From: Planctomycetaceae bacterium
Lineage (GTDB): Bacteria > Planctomycetota > Planctomycetia > Pirellulales > Pirellulaceae
Assembly (NCBI GenBank): GCA_012959465.1
Contig: DUDC01000161.1
Coordinates: 11,964 to 74,531 of the forward strand
Length of the DNA stretch: 62,568 nt
Direction of reading: 5' to 3'
Shown one piece after another: positions 18,246 to 27,474 of the stretch; position 1 is the stretch's first letter, and every line of letters begins with the position of its first letter. The position numbers were made by a program, and so were the translations under genes. The notes below the pieces were generated by a model, which was not told where the DNA came from, made no database searches, and saw nothing but the letters and a program-made list of their open reading frames with translations.

Positions 18246-19679
18246 TTACACGAGCAGTTGCTCGGCGACGGATCCACCGACATCGGTCAAACGGAAATCT
18301 CGTCCTTGATGTCGAAAGGTCAGCTGCTCGTGATCCAGTCCAAGGCAATGCAGAATCGTCGCTTGTAGATCGTGCACATGAATCGCGTCCTTCGTCGGGT
18401 GATACCCAAGCTCGTCGGTCTCTCCCACGATTTGGCCGCCTTTGATACCTCCGCCAGCTAGCAGCATGGTGTAGGCAAATGGATGATGATCGCGCCCCTC
18501 TTTGCCTGGAGTATTACCGCGACGAACCTCATTCATGGGCGTGCGGCCGAACTCACCACCCCAAATCACCAGAGTCTCGTCCAATAGGCCACGCTGTTTC
18601 AAATCTCTGATCAGTCCTGCGGCAGGCAGATCGGTCATATCGCAATTCGTCTTCAGCTTCGTATTGAGATTTGAATGGTCATCCCACGTTGAATGATAGA
18701 GTTGTACAAAACGGACACCCCGCTCGACCATCCGCCTTGCGAGCAGGCAGTTGGACCCAAACCATTTGGTCGCTTCTTGGTCAAGTCCATAAAGCTCGTG
18801 TGTGGCGCGTGTTTCATTGGAAAGGTCGACCAGATTTGGCGCCGAGGCCTGCATCCGATACGCCAACTCGTACGACGCAATTCGCGATTCGATTTCGTGA
18901 TCGCCGGTGTCCTGAAATCTAATCTCGTTGAGTTTACGAATGGCATCAAGACGGGATCGTTGCATGCCACTACTGATGCCTTTTGGTGTCGTCAGATGTA
19001 GGATCGGGTCCCCGTTGCTGCGGAAGTTGACAGCCCGATATTCCGACGGCAAGAACCCGTTGTTCCAAAGCGACGAACCACCATCTACTCCTTCGCCCGA
19101 ATTCGACAGCAGCACGACGTAGCCAGGTAGATCATTGGCCTCGCTTCCGAGTCCGTACGTCACCCAGGAACCCATTGACGGATATCCGAATAGAGGCACT
19201 CCACAGTTCATGACCAATTGGGCCGGATGATGATTAGACACGTCCGTATGCACCGCACGCAGCATGCAAAGATCGTCGGCGCAGGTAGCCAAGTGCGGCA
19301 AGTAATCGGAAAAGTCCATACCACATTCTCCGTGTTTGGAGAATGTTCGCGGACTGGCAAACACCTGTGCGCTTCCCTTGATCAACGCGTCGTCCAGATT
19401 CCGCAAGAACGACTCAGGAACGGGTTGCCGATGTAGCCGTTGCATTTCAGGTCTTGGTAAGAACAAGTCGTACTGACTTGGCGCACCAGACATGAAAATG
19501 AATATTACGTTTTTCGCCCGTGGCTTAAAATGCGATGGCCGAACGGACAATCCCTTTGCGGTCGCTTTAGACGAAGTGTCTGCCAGTAACTGCGACAACG
19601 CGATGCCCCCGAGGCCGCAGGCCGTGCGTCGCAGGAAGCGGCGGCGGCTTTGGATCGGCAGCATCGTTGGCAATGCCAT
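18246..19679 (-). CDS. DUF1501 family exported protein
   Basis: A 477-residue DUF1501 protein. Tat-like signal: SRRRFLRRTACGLGGIALS. Landmarks are IFIFMSGAPSQYDLFLP-type opening, WDDHSNLNTK, WGGEFGRTPMNE and GRDHHPFAYTMLLAGGGIKGG; the C-terminal region ends with LGLDHEQLTFRHQGRDFRLTDV, a typical tail of the subgroup paired with cytochrome-type DUF1549 proteins. It sits 1 base downstream of the DUF1549/DUF1553 gene (stop 19681, start 19679), the tightest of the three pairs here, so the two products are very probably made together. Enzymatic activity of DUF1501 is not established. Confidence 0.9.
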   Translation of the reverse strand: MALPTMLPIQSRRRFLRRTACGLGGIALSQLLADTSSKATAKGLSVRPSHFKPRAKNVIFIFMSGAPSQYDLFLPRPEMQRLHRQPVPESFLRNLDDALIKGSAQVFASPRTFSKHGECGMDFSDYLPHLATCADDLCMLRAVHTDVSNHHPAQLVMNCGVPLFGYPSMGSWVTYGLGSEANDLPGYVVLLSNSGEGVDGGSSLWNNGFLPSEYRAVNFRSNGDPILHLTTPKGISSGMQRSRLDAIRKLNEIRFQDTGDHEIESRIASYELAYRMQASAPNLVDLSNETRATHELYGLDQEATKWFGSNCLLARRMVERGVRFVQLYHSTWDDHSNLNTKLKTNCDMTDLPAAGLIRDLKQRGLLDETLVIWGGEFGRTPMNEVRRGNTPGKEGRDHHPFAYTMLLAGGGIKGGQIVGETDELGYHPTKDAIHVHDLQATILHCLGLDHEQLTFRHQGRDFRLTDVGGSVAEQLLV

Positions 19680-19680
19680 C

Positions 19681-21912
19681 TTAGTTCCTCGTCACAAACT
19701 CGTGCAGATTGAAGAGCACACTACACAGAACAACCCAAGCCGGATCCTCGTCCAAGCTTGAGCCGTCCAAATCGTTCTCGGCGACCGGGCCAGTTACCTG
19801 TGAATCATCTCGCAATTGCTGCAATAGGTGGTTAAGTACCGCCAATTCGTCGCGACTCGGATCGCGCGAGAGACACCAACGAAAAACCTGCCTGATCCGC
19901 TGTTGATCGTCCGTATTGACTTGCTTCCCCAGTCGCCGCGCCAACGCTTTGGCTGCCTGGTGGAAGACCGGATCGTTCAGCAAAGTCAATGCCTGCAACG
20001 ACGTATTGGAGCGTTCGCGATGCGTGCAAATGTGGTTCGGATTCGGCGCGTCGAACGTTATGTGCATTGCGAACGGCGAGGTGCGTTGCACCCAAGTGTA
20101 AAGGCCGCGACGATATTGGTCACCACCCTTACTCGTCTCCCAACTGTTGCCATATCCCTGCTCTGAGACACTATCAGGTTGAGACGGTTTGACGCTCGGT
20201 CCACCTAGTCGCGAGTCCCATAAACCGCTTACTTGCAAGACCGAATCGCGAATTTGTTCGGCCGACAATCGCAACGGTACTTGACGAACCAACGACGAGT
20301 CGTTGTGCGGACCAGAAAGTGTTGACTGTCGATAGGTCGACGACGTCACGATCAACCGCTGCATCGCCTTCACATCCCAACCGCTGCGAATGAACTCGGC
20401 GGCCAGCCAATCCAACAACTTGGGGTGCGTTGGCAGGGAGCCGCGGGTACCAAAGTCACCGGCAGTGGCGACAATTCCCTGGCCGAAGAACTGCTGCCAC
20501 ATACGATTAACAGCTACTCGCGCCGTTAACGGATGATTGGGCGAGACCAGCCATCGGGCGAGAGACAACCGGTCTCGGCGTTCAACGTCAAGCGGCGGCA
20601 GAATGCTGGGCGTGGCGGCCATCACGTCTTCGCCCCGGTCGCGAAAATCACCGGCAAGGTGCACGAATGTCGTTTGAGGGGTTTGTGTTTCCATCATCGT
20701 TGCCGCACGCGTCACTTTCGGCAATGCACCACGGAGCTTTTTCAATTCTGCGTTCAATTCGCTCAGTTTTAGTTGCTTCGCTTTTTCGGCGTCGACCGTA
20801 TCGGCTTTAGGAAGGAAATAATCGAGAAGCCGGTCCTTCTGCAGTCGAGATCGTTTTGCTGGGTCTAACCTCAATATCTGCCAGCCTTCGAGTTGACCCT
20901 CACCCAATCCTCCGCCCCACACCAATCCGACCAGTTCCCACTGACGGTCCCAGAACCACTCTCGGCCTGGATTATTGCGAGCGCTACGCAATTTGTCTTC
21001 CCACCGCCGTTGAAGTGCATCGATTTCCTGTGCCAATGGCACGATCAGTGCTCGACGCTTGCGATGATACTCGGGTAAAGCAGATTCGTACGATTCCTGC
21101 TCGTCGGCCAGCGGGGCGTCAATGTTGATTTCGTCAGCCGCGTCCAGGAACGCATAGAGTTGGTAGAACTCTTTCTGAGATATCTCGTCGTATTTGTGGT
21201 CGTGACACCGAGCGCAACCAACCGTCAAACCCATCCAAACTTCACCGACCATTGAAGTGCGATCGATCACTTGCTTCACTCGAAATTCCTCCGGATCAGC
21301 TCCACCTTCACGATTGCTTAGTGTCTGTCGCAGGAAGCCGGTAGCGAGCTTTTGGTTTGTGGTTGCGTCTGGCAACAAATCGCCGGCCAACTGCTCGATC
21401 GTAAATTGATCGAATGACATTCCCGCGTTTAGTGCGTCGACCAGCCAAGCTCGGTATCTCCAGGCCACTGGCCTCGTTTGATCCGTCAAGTAGCCATCGG
21501 TGTCGGCGTAGTGGCACAGGTCTAACCAAGGTCGCGCCCAGTGCTCGCCGTAGTGTGGCGAAGCCAGCAAACGATCGACCACTCGCTGGTACGCGTCGGG
21601 ACGGATGTCGTCGACGAAATCTTGGACTTCGTCCGGAGTGGGGGGCAGACCGATTAAGTCAAGCGTGACCCGTCGTATCAGTGTTTCACGATCCGTTGGC
21701 GACGATATAGCGAGCCCATCCTGCTCCAATCGACTAACGACGAATTGATCGATCGCATTATTGTTGATTGCACGATGGTCAGTATCCGGCACCCCGGGAA
21801 AGTGGATCGGACGGTATGCCCAATGGGGAGATTGGGCCGAGACGCCGAGACAGTTCACGGAAACCGCGAAAATCACCGCGAGGACTGCCCTTTGTCGTGC
21901 GTGTTGGCTCAT
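19681..21912 (-). CDS. DUF1549/DUF1553 domain exported protein
   Basis: A 743-residue protein starting [19 protein letters not shown], a signal peptide. It opens with [14 protein letters not shown] and the DUF1549 block ([51 protein letters not shown]). DUF1553 follows: [53 protein letters not shown] and the tail [18 protein letters not shown]. The N-terminal cytochrome (PSCyt1) domain of longer homologues is missing. ATG 21912 is chosen because the signal peptide begins there; the open frame reaches 22017 but overlaps the upstream gene. It is directly coupled to the DUF1501 gene and 68 bases downstream of the cysteine hydrolase gene. Confidence 0.88.
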   Translation of the reverse strand: MSQHARQRAVLAVIFAVSVNCLGVSAQSPHWAYRPIHFPGVPDTDHRAINNNAIDQFVVSRLEQDGLAISSPTDRETLIRRVTLDLIGLPPTPDEVQDFVDDIRPDAYQRVVDRLLASPHYGEHWARPWLDLCHYADTDGYLTDQTRPVAWRYRAWLVDALNAGMSFDQFTIEQLAGDLLPDATTNQKLATGFLRQTLSNREGGADPEEFRVKQVIDRTSMVGEVWMGLTVGCARCHDHKYDEISQKEFYQLYAFLDAADEINIDAPLADEQESYESALPEYHRKRRALIVPLAQEIDALQRRWEDKLRSARNNPGREWFWDRQWELVGLVWGGGLGEGQLEGWQILRLDPAKRSRLQKDRLLDYFLPKADTVDAEKAKQLKLSELNAELKKLRGALPKVTRAATMMETQTPQTTFVHLAGDFRDRGEDVMAATPSILPPLDVERRDRLSLARWLVSPNHPLTARVAVNRMWQQFFGQGIVATAGDFGTRGSLPTHPKLLDWLAAEFIRSGWDVKAMQRLIVTSSTYRQSTLSGPHNDSSLVRQVPLRLSAEQIRDSVLQVSGLWDSRLGGPSVKPSQPDSVSEQGYGNSWETSKGGDQYRRGLYTWVQRTSPFAMHITFDAPNPNHICTHRERSNTSLQALTLLNDPVFHQAAKALARRLGKQVNTDDQQRIRQVFRWCLSRDPSRDELAVLNHLLQQLRDDSQVTGPVAENDLDGSSLDEDPAWVVLCSVLFNLHEFVTRN

Positions 21913-21980
21913 GGCATCATTATTTGGCGATAGCGGTACAAACGCAAGGAATTTCGCGGATGGTGCGAATGTCCCTGTAC

Positions 21981-22688
21981 TCAATTCTGCTCGCTCAACA
22001 CCTGATCCGTACTCCACACTTTCGTGTAGACGCGCGACAAAGCGGACAACGCGGCTCGATGATGTTCAGCAAAAAATGTTGCCACGGCATCTTCCACAAC
22101 AATGACGTTGTAACCTCGGTCCGCGGCATCTCTGGCTGTTGTTTCGACACACATGTCGGTAGCCATTCCTGCAATCACGAGCGTTTCCAGGTTCATGTTC
22201 CGGAGCAATTGATCGATGCCGGTTCCGTTGAACGGGCTACTTGCATTCTTGTCAATCACCAGTTCATCGTCGGTTGGACGCAATTCAGCGACGATTTCGT
22301 GTTCTCGGCTTCCTCTTCTCCATAAGGTCGGGCGATCCGTTAACTCGCGAGACTGCGTGTCACGGTATTGTCGCCGATCGATCATGTCTCGACCATCAGA
22401 CAGTAGCGAGCCATGCCGTGTGAAAACGACCTCGCGTTTCATGCGACGATAAGCGTCGAGTAACCGACGTGTATTGGCAAGCGTCTCGCGGATGCGGGGC
22501 AGATAGTATTGCGCCACATCGGGATACCGACTGGCGATCATCTGCGCTACACCGCAATCAGGATTTGAACTGTAATTCTGATAATCGATCACAACCAGCC
22601 CAGACCGCGACCAGTCGACATCGAATGACGGCCACGGCATGATCCAACCCGGAAACGAATCTGGCGAGTCAACAACGGAGTCGCTCAT
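21981..22688 (-). CDS. Isochorismatase-like cysteine hydrolase
   Basis: A 235-residue cytoplasmic hydrolase of the isochorismatase/nicotinamidase superfamily. The triad is visible: D35 in LVVIDYQN, K147 in LVIDKNASSPF and C180 in GMATDMCVETTARDA, with the usual Gly/Met-rich stretch before the Cys. Related enzymes hydrolyse carbamoyl, isochorismate or amide groups; the substrate cannot be read from this sequence. The N-terminal 20 residues are poorly conserved in character and might be trimmed. It is the first gene of a minus-strand run (hydrolase, DUF1549/1553, DUF1501), but functional linkage to the last two is not obvious. A DUF1080 gene diverges 165 bases away. Confidence 0.85.
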   Translation of the reverse strand: MSDSVVDSPDSFPGWIMPWPSFDVDWSRSGLVVIDYQNYSSNPDCGVAQMIASRYPDVAQYYLPRIRETLANTRRLLDAYRRMKREVVFTRHGSLLSDGRDMIDRRQYRDTQSRELTDRPTLWRRGSREHEIVAELRPTDDELVIDKNASSPFNGTGIDQLLRNMNLETLVIAGMATDMCVETTARDAADRGYNVIVVEDAVATFFAEHHRAALSALSRVYTKVWSTDQVLSEQN

Positions 22689-22853
22689 GACGTGGGCACC
22701 TTGTGATCAGATCATGGAGTCAAGAGGTGTCAACCATAGCAAAAGAGCAACGATGTCGCACACACTGTCTAGAGAGACGCTATCATTTCAACGTCCGGGT
22801 CGTTAATATCATATTCGTCCTTTCCGCCCGGGAATTCAGCTGGAGTCTGTGAT

Positions 22854-23597
22854 ATGAATCGCTCGTTGATGCTCGTCGCCGTTGCCTTCGCATTCGTGTC
22901 ACCGCCGAAAATGTTAGCGGAAACGCCCTCCGGATTTGTATCCCTCTTCGATGGCAAGACTTTTGCCGGGTGGAAGGTCCCCGAAAAAGACAACGGCCAC
23001 TGGAAGATTATTGATGGCGTGATTGACTATGACGCGTCGAGTGAATCGCCGATGGACAAGAATCTGTGGAGCGAGAAGGAATACGGAAACTTTGTACTTT
23101 TGGTTGACTGGCGGATCAAAGAGACGCCGTACATCAATCCTCGAGTGCCGATCATCAAGCCTGACGGTACACACAAATTGGGTGCCGATGGAAAACCGAT
23201 TGTAACTTCCGTTCCCGACTCCGATTCAGGGATCTTCTTGCGCGGACAAGGTAAATCGCAAGTGAACATTTGGTGTTGGCCAATAGGCTCGGGCGAAGTG
23301 TACGGTTACCGGATGGATCGCAAAATGTCTGCGAAAGTGCGGGCCGGAGTTACTCCAAAGATGAACGCGGACAACAACATTGGAGAGTGGAACCAATTTG
23401 AGTTAACCATGCAAGATGATCGCCTGTCGGTCAAACTGAACGGTCAACAGGTTCTAAAAGATGCTCAGTTGCCAGGTATTCCAAGCCGGGGCCGCATCGC
23501 TTTACAACACCACGGCGGCAAAGATGCGGAAGGGAACTGGCGAAGTCCACCAGCCCTTGTTCAATTCCGCAATATCGCGATTCGGGAACTCGACTAG
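22854..23597 (+). CDS. DUF1080 (3-keto-disaccharide hydrolase-like) exported protein
   Basis: A 247-residue DUF1080 protein with a signal peptide (MNRSLMLVAVAFAFVSPPKMLA). Landmarks: GFVSLFDGKTFAGWKVP, GHWKIIDGVIDYDA, NFVLLVDWRIKE, SDSGIFLRGQGKSQVNIWCW and GNWRSPPALVQFRNIAIREL. This is the second DUF1080 in the window and is more compact than the one at 15918; the two belong to different subgroups by eye. A role in glucoside or keto-sugar hydrolysis is inferred from the family. It is followed by an MFS gene on the same strand with 167 bases between. Confidence 0.83.
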   Translation: MNRSLMLVAVAFAFVSPPKMLAETPSGFVSLFDGKTFAGWKVPEKDNGHWKIIDGVIDYDASSESPMDKNLWSEKEYGNFVLLVDWRIKETPYINPRVPIIKPDGTHKLGADGKPIVTSVPDSDSGIFLRGQGKSQVNIWCWPIGSGEVYGYRMDRKMSAKVRAGVTPKMNADNNIGEWNQFELTMQDDRLSVKLNGQQVLKDAQLPGIPSRGRIALQHHGGKDAEGNWRSPPALVQFRNIAIRELD

Positions 23598-23764
23598 CTC
23601 GCCCACAAGATGCTCGGCGTTTTGTCGTCGAGCGATAACGGCAACGATAAACGTCGAGCTTTGCCGCCTAGAAAAAATTCGCCCGGCAACGGATACGCAT
23701 TCAGCTTTTGACGTTCAACGTCTATTACTTCGACCTCTAACCGAAACACCTCTCGAGCACCGAA

Positions 23765-25048
23765 TTGTCCCAGCCATTGACACCCGAGGATAGTTCAACC
23801 GCCGAACAAATATCGTCTCTCGAGCCGAGAAATATGTTCGTGCTGGCCGCTCACCATATCTTTATTCGGGTCGCCTGGGTCTTTAAAACAGAATCGGTGA
23901 TCATGCCGGCGTTCATGGACCACATCGCCGGAGCTGGCTGGCTGCGTGGATTTCTTCCTGTACTGAATCGGGTCGGGCAGAGTTTACCACCCCTGCTATT
24001 GGCAGAACGGCTAAAGAACACTCGCCGCAAGAAATGGACGTTGTTCTTCGCGGCACAGATGATGTCGGTCCCTTTCTTAACATTATCCGTCATTTGGCTG
24101 TCGCTCGACGAGAAACGGCACTGGTGGCTGCCAATGATCTTCCTGAGCCTCTATTTCTTCTTCTTCTGCGTGAGTGGAATTCATCAATTAGCCTACGGCA
24201 CCGTCCAGGGAAAACTGATTCGCGCTAACCGGCGGGGGCGTCTGCTAAGCCTCTGCGGCATGGTTGGTTCGATTCTGTCGGTGACGTGTTTGTGGCTGTT
24301 GTTGCAGGACTGGCTAGAACGTGGCGACGGTGGATTCGGGCTGATATTTGGATTCGCCGGAGTAGGCTTTGTAGTTGGCGGACTCTGCGTCTTGCTACTC
24401 GCGGAACCACCCGACAAGGCGTCGAAAACACCATGGACCTTCGTCCAGCCGTTTCGAGACGCTTGGCAGATATTTCGACACGACAAAGATTTTCGTCGCG
24501 TCGCGGTTGTAGCGATGTGTTTCAGTCCCGTAATTCTGCTTTTTCCTCACTACCAGGCACTGGGCCGCCGTGGCGCCAGCATTCAGTCGAGTGCCTTTGA
24601 CATCATGATGTGGGTGATCGCCCAAAATATCGCCGTCGGAGTCTACAGTATGATCACTGGATTCTTCGCGGATCGTCATGGAAACCGACTGGTACTTCGC
24701 GGCCAGTTGATCGTCGGTGCGGTGGCACCACTGCTAGCGCTAGGATTGATGAGCGGAACGAGCAGCGGAATTCAACGCTGGTACTGGGTGACATTTTGTT
24801 TGATCGGTATTGCGCCGGTCACGATGCGCACCCTGGTCAATTTTACATTGGAACTAACCGAACCCGTCCATCACCCGCGGTACGTGAGCACGTTGAGTGT
24901 TTGTCTGGCAATTCCATTTTGCACGTCGCCATTGGTTGGCTATTGTGTCGACTTGTTCGACTTCGCGCCGGTTTTCGTCGGTGCCAGTGCAATCATCGCA
25001 CTCGGATTCGTCTTGACGTTTCGCATGTCAGAACCCCGCTTGGAGTAA
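23765..25048 (+). CDS. Major facilitator superfamily (MFS) transporter
   Basis: A 427-residue inner-membrane protein with about 12 hydrophobic spans, for example WTLFFAAQMMSVPFLTLSVIW, MIFLSLYFFFFCVSGIHQ, LSLCGMVGSILSVTCLWLLL, VGFVVGGLCVLLLAEPP, AQNIAVGVYSMITGFFADR and FVGASAIIALGFVLTFRM. The inner loop FFADRHGNRLVLRG matches the MFS G-x-x-x-D-R-x-G-R/N pattern. Substrate is unknown; its position near DUF1080 and sulfatase genes makes a sugar or sugar-acid plausible but unproven. The start is uncertain: TTG 23765 gives an acidic 23-residue N-terminal tail, while ATG 23834 starts just before the first span; neither has a clear ribosome-binding site. Confidence 0.82.
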   Translation: MSQPLTPEDSSTAEQISSLEPRNMFVLAAHHIFIRVAWVFKTESVIMPAFMDHIAGAGWLRGFLPVLNRVGQSLPPLLLAERLKNTRRKKWTLFFAAQMMSVPFLTLSVIWLSLDEKRHWWLPMIFLSLYFFFFCVSGIHQLAYGTVQGKLIRANRRGRLLSLCGMVGSILSVTCLWLLLQDWLERGDGGFGLIFGFAGVGFVVGGLCVLLLAEPPDKASKTPWTFVQPFRDAWQIFRHDKDFRRVAVVAMCFSPVILLFPHYQALGRRGASIQSSAFDIMMWVIAQNIAVGVYSMITGFFADRHGNRLVLRGQLIVGAVAPLLALGLMSGTSSGIQRWYWVTFCLIGIAPVTMRTLVNFTLELTEPVHHPRYVSTLSVCLAIPFCTSPLVGYCVDLFDFAPVFVGASAIIALGFVLTFRMSEPRLE

Positions 25049-25142
25049 ACGTCGGTGGGTTGGTTTCAAGGCAACACGGATTTTAACCGAAGGCGCTAGC
25101 CTCAGGTCGGCGGAGCCAGTGCCACACATTGGTTGGCGTCCG

Positions 25143-25964
25143 CTAACAACCGATGATTGGCCACCAACGGAGATTCTCCAGTCGGTCCCGCATCTGCTCG
25201 AGGATCTCCGCTTTGGGGTCGAGCAGCGGGTATCGGTGACCCGGACAGATGGCGGCAACTTCGAGGGTCAGACAACGGAGCATCGACTCACGTGCCGCCT
25301 TGAAGTCGTGTGTCAGAAAGCGAGACATGAATCCGATATGGTCGTGGACGACCGCGAGTGCGTCACCGGCAAACAGCACATTTTCCGCCTCGAAAATGTA
25401 GCTCACGTGACCATCTTCGTGACCCGGGGTTTCAAGGACGCGGAATTCATCCAGGATCAAGTCACCTTCACTGACGAAAGTTGTTGCGGAAACTGCTCGA
25501 GGAGGCGCCAGTTCCAACAACCCTCGAACAGGTGCCCAGAATCCAGCGTCGGGCAGGCGTCCAGCAAGCCAGCCTCGAATTCCTCGAGCCCGCGCTTCCC
25601 TGGTATATTTCGCGTGGCCATCTTCGTGGTAATAGATTTCAGCGCCCGAGGTTTCGCGTATGCTGGCGGCACCGGACGCGTGGTCATTGTGCCAATGAGT
25701 GAGAAGTATTGCCTTCACTTCTTCAGGCGATCGGTTGATTTCAGCGAGGCCGTCCCGCATGTCTTGAGCGTTTGAATCAATGCCCGAGTCGACAAGAACG
25801 ATGCCATTCTCGCGTACGACAATGTACGAACAACTCATATAATCACGCCGCTGTACGCAGTACACGCTTTCGGTAATCCGCGATATCAATGGCTTAGAAA
25901 TCTTCGATCGGTGGCTGCGCGGTTGGGTGTCTGTCGAGTCCTGTTGTGAATCTGATTCGTTCAT
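25143..25964 (-). CDS. MBL-fold metallo-hydrolase
   Basis: A 273-residue metallo-beta-lactamase-fold hydrolase. The binuclear metal motif is complete: H90-W-H92-N-D94-H95 in ILLTHWHNDHASGA, then H182 in ETPGHEDGHVSYIFE, D201 in LFAGDALAV and a C-terminal ICPGHRYPL. The strand YIVVRENGIVLVDSGID precedes the motif as in most family members. The substrate is unknown; lactonase, glyoxalase II-like and many other activities share this fold. The N-terminal 20 residues (Gln/Asp/Ser-rich) look flexible. It is divergent from the quinone-reductase-like gene at 26231, with the shared promoter region between 25965 and 26230. Confidence 0.88.
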   Translation of the reverse strand: MNESDSQQDSTDTQPRSHRSKISKPLISRITESVYCVQRRDYMSCSYIVVRENGIVLVDSGIDSNAQDMRDGLAEINRSPEEVKAILLTHWHNDHASGAASIRETSGAEIYYHEDGHAKYTREARARGIRGWLAGRLPDAGFWAPVRGLLELAPPRAVSATTFVSEGDLILDEFRVLETPGHEDGHVSYIFEAENVLFAGDALAVVHDHIGFMSRFLTHDFKAARESMLRCLTLEVAAICPGHRYPLLDPKAEILEQMRDRLENLRWWPIIGC

Positions 25965-26230
25965 TGAGATGCCAAGGTCGACTCTACCCGTTTCTTGCTA
26001 GATCCGGTCACGTGTCGATCATGATAGCCCATCGATGATAACGTGTCATCGTTCACCGCCTATCAAGGTGATAAATTCGCGTTACCGTTGTCACGGGCCC
26101 GTTCGACGGGACGCCCGAACGGTCGTACAATCACGCATATTAAAAACGACAACAGAGCTTTGCTACTCTGGCCGTCCATCGGAATTGCTGGTCCACTTTC
26201 GGCGAAAGTGACCTACGTCACGGAGATGCA

Positions 26231-27295
26231 ATGAACAACTATATCCAGGCGGTGCGCTGCCATCGATACGCGGGACTTGACGAGAACGGCAAACCGCTGA
26301 CCGAGCCGGAGCCATTGCGAAATGTATTGTCACTCGACGAAATACCGACGCCAGAGTGTGGCCCTGAAAGCGTGCTCGTCACCGTCAATTACGTCGGTGT
26401 GCAATACCCGGACGCATTGCAAGCGCAAGGCCTCTACCAAGAGAAACCTCCTCTGCCGTTCGTTCCTGGGATGGATCTGACAGGAACGGTACGTGAAGTT
26501 GGGGAAAACGTTGAGGGTCTGCAGGTAGGTGACCGCGTTATTGCACAGGTGAGTACAGGTGCGTTGGCGGAAGTCGTCAGGGCCGAAGCCCCGTCAGTCT
26601 GGAAAGTCCCGGATAACATTCCGCTATCGCATTGTGCCAACATCGGCCGCAATTTCTTCGCAGCATATCACTCGCTGAAAATAATCGGTGAAGTCACACC
26701 GGGCGACTTAGTGCTGATCGACGGTGCATCCGGAGGCGTCGGCATGGCCGCAATCCAACTCGCGAAGGCCATGGGCGCCCAAGTCATCGCGGGTGTTAGC
26801 ATTCCTGAGAAACGAGAGTACCCCGCCGCTGCCGGCGCCGACCGAGTGTTCTGTTACGGTAGCGATCGCGAAAGCTATCGATCTTTCAAGAACGACGTCA
26901 AGAAGGCTAGCAATGAACTGGGGCATCCCGCAGGTGTCGACGTCGTGCTGGATATGGTTCAGGGAGATCTCTTTGAAGCAGCACTTGTCTCCTCAGTGAG
27001 ACCGCTGGGAAAAATCTGCCTAATCGGATTCACTGCGGGTCAAAAACCAATTCGACCAGGAATGCTGCTCATCAAGCAGGCTGCCGCCGTGGGCAGTCTA
27101 TGGAGTCCTTGGGCGGCGGCTCATCCAGCTCGCCACGAGGAGAACGTCGCCGAGATCATTCAGTTCATGTCGACGGGTACTGTTGAGCCACGCGTCGATC
27201 GCCTGTTCCCACTCGCTCGTTTCATCGAGGCCTTCGAGCTCTTTGAGAACAATCAGGGACGCGGCAACACGGTGGTGTGTGTTTTAGCCGAGTGA
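26231..27295 (+). CDS. NADPH:quinone reductase-like medium-chain dehydrogenase
   Basis: A 354-residue zinc-free medium-chain dehydrogenase/reductase, similar to quinone oxidoreductases. Landmarks are the GroES-like first half (VLVTVNYVGVQYPDALQAQG, PFVPGMDLTGTVREVGENVEG, VGDRVIAQV) and the Rossmann second half with the NADP-binding loop LIDGASGGVGMAAIQLAKAMG and VDVVLDMVQGDLFEAAL. No catalytic-zinc Cys/His set is present. The end fits PLARFIEAFELFENNQGRGNTV. It probably reduces a quinone or enone using NADPH; the exact substrate is unclear. It is convergent with the PQQ-propeller gene; a 79-base repeat lies in the spacer. Confidence 0.85.
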   Translation: MNNYIQAVRCHRYAGLDENGKPLTEPEPLRNVLSLDEIPTPECGPESVLVTVNYVGVQYPDALQAQGLYQEKPPLPFVPGMDLTGTVREVGENVEGLQVGDRVIAQVSTGALAEVVRAEAPSVWKVPDNIPLSHCANIGRNFFAAYHSLKIIGEVTPGDLVLIDGASGGVGMAAIQLAKAMGAQVIAGVSIPEKREYPAAAGADRVFCYGSDRESYRSFKNDVKKASNELGHPAGVDVVLDMVQGDLFEAALVSSVRPLGKICLIGFTAGQKPIRPGMLLIKQAAAVGSLWSPWAAAHPARHEENVAEIIQFMSTGTVEPRVDRLFPLARFIEAFELFENNQGRGNTVVCVLAE

Positions 27296-27325
27296 CTGAG
27301 CCGAACGCGTTAACCTCGGGTTTGT

Positions 27326-27404
27326 TTAGTCGACTTTGTGGAATTTGCCCCACCGGCCCTGTGCCGGTAGGGATTGCGAGTTTTCAGCACTAAGTCAACA
27401 GACC
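27326..27404 (+). repeat. 79-bp dispersed intergenic repeat, copy 1
   Basis: This stretch resembles bases 57325-57402 at about 80% identity by eye, in the same orientation. The best conserved block is CCCCACCGGCCCTGTG; it contains the hairpin ACCGGC-CCTGT-GCCGGT (27352-27368). It lies between convergent genes. The shared tail reads TAAGTCAACAGACC. Confidence 0.72.
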
Positions 27405-27474
27405 AAGGACAAGATCCGACGCTAGCGCGTTCGGCTCACCCAGTGGCACACACATTTCACACGTTCGGCCGTAT

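Noticed and set aside
25119-25775. Plus-strand ORF of 218 residues antisense to the MBL-fold gene
   Set aside because: Shadow of the minus-strand gene, which has the complete HxHxDH metal motif.
26035-26140. Possible riboswitch before the quinone-reductase gene
   Set aside because: The spacer shows no conserved riboswitch core that I recognise; only normal promoter-size spacing.
26043-26234. 63-residue ORF just before the 26231 gene, with apparent ATGA-type overlap
   Set aside because: It starts at GTG, has no ribosome-binding site and a non-protein-like composition; it probably lies in the promoter region of the quinone-reductase gene.
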